Source: CAYUXF01 sp964448755 (lineage in GTDB: Bacteria > Margulisbacteria > Termititenacia > Termititenacales > CAYUXF01). Taken from it: DNA of 16,597 bases. Position 1 is the stretch's first letter. The number at the start of each line of letters is the position of its first letter. The stretch spans positions 1 through 16,597 of the forward strand of contig CAYUXF010000032.1 in the NCBI GenBank assembly GCA_964448755.1, in the 5' to 3' direction. Both the position numbers and the translations under genes were made by a program. The notes beneath the pieces are model-generated. The model made no database searches. It was given only the letters and a program-made list of their open reading frames with translations, and was not told the DNA's origin. Positions 14,011 through 16,597 of this stretch are shown here, piece after piece.

Positions 14011-14592
14011 ATGAAAAAAATAATGCTCAGCACTCTTTTAGTTTTGTTACTGTTTTCTTCGGCGCAGGCTCTGTTTAAAGTACAAGGGCAGGTCGCTTCT
14101 CTGGGCTATGGTTATGGTGCCGGACTTGATATGCCGGTAATTCCTGTAATCATGAAGCTGGGGGTAGAGGGCATGGTTTACAGTTTTCCTAAAACAACAG
14201 TCAAGGGTTCTTATAAAGATGAAGATACTAAATTGGAAGTCCCTTATGAAGGAGATTTTACGGCCGCTTCCACACGCGTAGGGGCTTATCTTAAACTCAA
14301 TGCACCAGGGTTGAGCAGTCTCCCTTTTATTGGTTTTTTGTTTAGACCAATAATTCATGTCGGCACACAGCGGATAAATTTAGATGTTGATGGCAGTGTT
14401 TATTTTGGTGATAATTTGCCGATAGGCGAAAAAATTGTTGCCGAAGGGGCGTATGCTATGATCGGCTTTCCTTTTACACTGGGGCCTGTTTTTATTGAGC
14501 CGGCAGTTGGCGTTCAGCATATTTTTGTGGAACATTATGGCAATTTTCCGGGTACACCAGAAGCGCAGCTGGCGATAGGAGTGGCATTCTAA
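14011..14592 (+). CDS. Putative outer-membrane beta-barrel protein
   Basis: 193 aa with a signal peptide (MKKIMLSTLLVLLLFSSAQA, cleavage probably after AQA). The mature part alternates hydrophobic and polar residues as in membrane beta-strands and is rich in Gly and aromatic residues (LGYGYGAGLDMP, FIGFLF, AYAMIGFP). It ends with AIGVAF: a terminal Phe with alternating hydrophobics is the classic signal for the BAM assembly machine. I do not recognise a specific family. The Shine-Dalgarno is near-ideal (AGGAGGT, 13999-14005), suggesting high expression. It lies one base before aroH. It is the main local evidence for a diderm cell. Confidence 0.7.
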   Translation: MKKIMLSTLLVLLLFSSAQALFKVQGQVASLGYGYGAGLDMPVIPVIMKLGVEGMVYSFPKTTVKGSYKDEDTKLEVPYEGDFTAASTRVGAYLKLNAPGLSSLPFIGFLFRPIIHVGTQRINLDVDGSVYFGDNLPIGEKIVAEGAYAMIGFPFTLGPVFIEPAVGVQHIFVEHYGNFPGTPEAQLAIGVAF

Positions 14593-14593
14593 G

Positions 14594-14953
14594 ATGAGTT
14601 GTCGTGCGGTTCGCGGTGCTATTACTGTGAAAAATAATGATAAGCAGGAAATCTTGGCGGCTACCACTCGTTTGCTTCTCAATCTGGTTGACAAAAACAA
14701 GATAGCCAAAGAAGATATCGTCTCGATTCTTTTTAGTGTGACGGCAGAGCTTAATGCGGAGTTTCCTGCTGTAGCGGCCAGAGAACTGGGCTGGAATTTA
14801 GTGCCGATGCTCTGCTCTTACGAAATTGACGTGCCTGGTTCGCTGCCTAAATGTTTAAGAGTGCTTTTGACATTTAATACAGACAAAAAACAAGAAGATA
14901 TTTTTCCGCAGTATCTTGAAGATGCGGCGGTCTTAAGGCCCGATCTGGTATAA
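14594..14953 (+). CDS. aroH: Chorismate mutase, monofunctional AroH type
   Basis: 119 aa, the size of the Bacillus subtilis-type AroH trimer that converts chorismate to prephenate for Phe and Tyr synthesis. The N-terminal CRAVRGAIT gives R7; C74, E77 and R89 (in LCSYEID and CLRVLL) correspond to the C75, E78 and R90 active-site residues of the B. subtilis enzyme. It starts one base after the stop of the barrel gene, so it may be translated by coupling. A DAHP synthase gene follows after 36 bp. This groups the first committed step of the aromatic pathway with the branch to Phe/Tyr. Confidence 0.93.
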   Translation: MSCRAVRGAITVKNNDKQEILAATTRLLLNLVDKNKIAKEDIVSILFSVTAELNAEFPAVAARELGWNLVPMLCSYEIDVPGSLPKCLRVLLTFNTDKKQEDIFPQYLEDAAVLRPDLV

Positions 14954-14989
14954 ATTTTAAGTAATATAAAAAAGAGGAGAATAATTTAA

Positions 14990-16000
14990 ATGATAGTAGT
15001 AATGAAACATAATGCGGAAGAAAAAAATATTAAAAAAGTCATAGATTTTATTCGTGAAGTTGGTCTAAAAACGCAGGTCAATCAGGGCGTAGAGAGAACA
15101 ATTATTGGCGTGGTTGGTGATAAAAGCAAAGTCGATCAATCTATAGTTGAAAATATGGCCGATGTTTTGGAAATAGTTCATATTAGTAAGCCCTATAAAA
15201 TGGCGGCGCGCGAGATGCATCCGGAAGATACGGTAGTAACTTTAAATAATGGAGTTAAGATTGGCGGTAAAAATAAACCGGTAATAATGGCTGGCCCTTG
15301 TACCGTAGAGAATAGAGAGATGTTGTTTAAAATAGCGGAAGCTGTTAAAAAATCTGGCGCAACAGTATTACGCGGCGGTGCCTACAAGCCGAGAACTTCG
15401 CCGTACTCTTTTCAGGGCCTTGGTGAAGAGGGGTTAAAATACCTGGCGGAAGCTCGTGAGAAAACAGGTTTGGCGATAGTTACTGAAGTTATGGATACTA
15501 AGACCGTTGAGCTGGTTGCTAAATATACAGATATTATTCAAATAGGTGCTCGCAATATGCAGAATTTCTCACTTTTAAAAGAAGTTGGCAAAATTAATAA
15601 GCCGATTCTTTTAAAGCGAGGAATGTCCGCAACTATTGAAGAGTGGCTGATGGCCGCTGAATATATTTTAGCGGAAGGTAACCCCAATGTAATTCTTTGT
15701 GAGCGCGGCATCAGGACTGTTGAAACTTATACCAGAAATACGCTCGATCTTTCCGCTATTCCGGTAGTTAAAAAGAAATCGCATTTGCCGATAGTTGTTG
15801 ATCCTTCACATGCGCTCGGTTACTGGGACTATGTAGCGATCATGAGTAAAGCGGCTATTGTAGCTGGCGCTGACGGTCTGATCATTGAAGTACATAGCGA
15901 TCCTGCCCATGCCCTGTGTGACGGTGGCCAATGTCTGCGCACCGATGTTTTTGATGACCTGATGAAAGACATTAAAAAACTAGAAAAAATTCTTGATTAG
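14990..16000 (+). CDS. aroF: 3-deoxy-7-phosphoheptulonate (DAHP) synthase, type I-beta with N-terminal regulatory domain
   Basis: 336 aa, the enzyme that condenses phosphoenolpyruvate and erythrose 4-phosphate to start the shikimate pathway. Residues 1-~70 form the ferredoxin-like domain found in Thermotoga-type enzymes, where it binds Tyr/Phe for feedback control. The barrel follows, with AGPCTVEN, RGGAYKPRTSPYSFQGLG, IQIGARNMQNF, LLKRGM, CERGIRT and DPSHALGYWD. Metal ligands C104, H274, E300 and D311 line up with C102, H272, E298 and D309 of T. maritima DAHP synthase, shifted by two. The Shine-Dalgarno is GAGGAG at 14974-14979. It follows aroH closely and is probably in one transcript. Feedback inhibition is expected from the family, not shown here. 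Confidence 0.94.
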   Translation: MIVVMKHNAEEKNIKKVIDFIREVGLKTQVNQGVERTIIGVVGDKSKVDQSIVENMADVLEIVHISKPYKMAAREMHPEDTVVTLNNGVKIGGKNKPVIMAGPCTVENREMLFKIAEAVKKSGATVLRGGAYKPRTSPYSFQGLGEEGLKYLAEAREKTGLAIVTEVMDTKTVELVAKYTDIIQIGARNMQNFSLLKEVGKINKPILLKRGMSATIEEWLMAAEYILAEGNPNVILCERGIRTVETYTRNTLDLSAIPVVKKKSHLPIVVDPSHALGYWDYVAIMSKAAIVAGADGLIIEVHSDPAHALCDGGQCLRTDVFDDLMKDIKKLEKILD

Positions 16001-16039
16001 TTTTTTTTCTGTATCTTTGCTAAAAAAAGAGCTTTTTTC

Positions 16040-16068
16040 TTGCTAAGCAAAATCTCTTTTGCTATACT
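16040..16068 (+). promoter_or_regulatory. Sigma-70-type promoter for parA
   Basis: TTGCTA (16040-16045) and TATACT (16063-16068) with a 17-bp spacer match the -35 and -10 boxes at 4/6 and 5/6. Transcription would start near 16075, giving a 5' leader of about 40 nt before the ATG of parA. The 7-bp inverted repeat AGCAAAA/TTTTGCT (16046-16052/16057-16063) in the spacer may be a chance hairpin or an operator. Confidence 0.55.
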
Positions 16069-16115
16069 CTCTGGCAGTGGGGGATCTCTGTTGCTTTTCT
16101 CCGGGAAGGAAAAAG

Positions 16116-16597
16116 ATGGCGATAATTGCTGTTATTAATCAAAAAGGTGGCTGTGGCAAAACAACTACTGCGGTTAATCTTGCCACCGGTTTTGCTAAAA
16201 AGGGTTATCGTGTTTTGTTGGTGGATATGGACCCGCAAGGTCACGCGACACTTGGGCTGGGGATCAATCCTGATAAACTTAAAAGATCAATGTTTGATCT
16301 CTTAAGCGCCAATAATAATAAAGTTAAATTTTCTGATATTGTTGTAAAGCTTTCCAAGCGCTTTGAGGTCGCGCCAGCTAATGTAGTGCTCTCTGTTTTT
16401 GAGCAAGCCTTGGCGGGTAAAGATGGTCGAGAGTTAAGGCTTTCGGCGGTCCTGGCTAAAGTAAAAGCTCAGTATGATAAGATCGTTATTGACTGTCCAC
16501 CTTCGCTGGGGCTTTTGACGATCAACTCTTTATTGGCTTCCAGTCATGCGATAGTGCCGATCGATTCCGGGTTTTACGCTTTGGCCGGTGTTGCCAA
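16116..16597 (+). CDS. parA: ParA/Soj-family chromosome partitioning ATPase, 5' part
   Basis: 160 codons of a ParA-type ATPase that runs past the window end. The deviant Walker A box is KGGCGKTTT (10-18; the usual Val is Cys here), with the signature Lys K10; A' is LLVDMDPQGHAT (34-45) and Walker B IVIDCPPSLGLL (123-134). Full proteins have ~250-260 residues. The ATG follows a GGGAAGGA Shine-Dalgarno. Members dimerise on DNA with ATP and segregate chromosomes or plasmids together with ParB. The housekeeping neighbours favour a chromosomal Soj, but parB is not visible. Confidence 0.92.
   Translation, partial: MAIIAVINQKGGCGKTTTAVNLATGFAKKGYRVLLVDMDPQGHATLGLGINPDKLKRSMFDLLSANNNKVKFSDIVVKLSKRFEVAPANVVLSVFEQALAGKDGRELRLSAVLAKVKAQYDKIVIDCPPSLGLLTINSLLASSHAIVPIDSGFYALAGVA

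Noticed and set aside
16021..16040. A/T-only hairpin after the DAHP synthase gene as terminator
   Set aside because: The stem has only A-T pairs with a 4-nt loop, and no GC-rich stem precedes the T-run; too weak to call.
1..16597. CRISPR array, tRNA, rRNA or transposase
   Set aside because: No regularly spaced repeats, tRNA-like cloverleafs, rRNA stretches or transposase motifs were seen.

Overview
The window looks like a metagenome-assembled piece of an uncultivated, AT-rich, diderm bacterium. Evidence for an outer membrane is a secreted, probably beta-barrel protein ending in Phe (14011-14592). Evidence for a short-read metagenome assembly is two scaffold gaps of exactly 100 N; the first is flanked by the same 55 bp on both sides. 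The gene content (rlmD, trmL, folC, LOG, type I-beta DAHP synthase, AroH-type chorismate mutase, ParA) does not fix the phylum; a candidate phylum is my guess only.

The main discovery is a diversity-generating retroelement (DGR) cassette at about 1.4-5.0 kb. The secreted protein at 2617-4404 ends in a formylglycine-generating-enzyme-like C-type lectin fold. Its last ~43 codons form a variable repeat (VR, 4265-4392). An untranslated near-copy, the template repeat (TR, 4555-4682), lies 162 bp further on the same strand. They align without gaps at an offset of 290 bp and differ at 18 of 128 positions; 16 of the 18 fall on TR adenines. This is the signature of adenine-specific mutagenic retrohoming. 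The template is built from 14 AAC/AAT codons, 11 of which are changed in the VR. No reverse transcriptase or Avd-like gene is visible, so the cassette is either served in trans or has lost its enzyme. Around the TR lie two perfect hairpins (between VR and TR) and a ~300-bp gene-free stretch of successive stem-loops (downstream). The gene before the target (1489-2454) is a paralogue of its N-terminal half without the lectin domain. The two are separated by a multi-hairpin palindromic repeat with short terminal inverted repeats.

From 5.0 to 7.0 kb is a module of accessory character: a small putative antitoxin, a PemK/MazF-type toxin pseudogene with an internal deletion, and a minus-strand DUF4143-type AAA ATPase. 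The ATPase is split only by the false gap; removing the duplicated overlap restores one 443-codon ORF. A perfect 26-bp palindrome covers its start codon.

From 7.1 to 16.6 kb the content is mostly housekeeping. A large six-hairpin glycosidase-like protein is followed at once by a PfkB sugar kinase cut by the second gap. Beyond that gap is the C-terminal part of trmL, so the apparent fusion ORF is a chimera of two genes. Then come an unrecognised 257-aa protein, a LOG-family protein overlapping folC, a minus-strand single-domain response regulator overlapping the folC end, the outer-membrane-like protein, aroH, a DAHP synthase (start of the aromatic pathway) and, behind its own promoter, the 5' part of a parA gene that runs off the window. 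rlmD is on the minus strand at the left edge.
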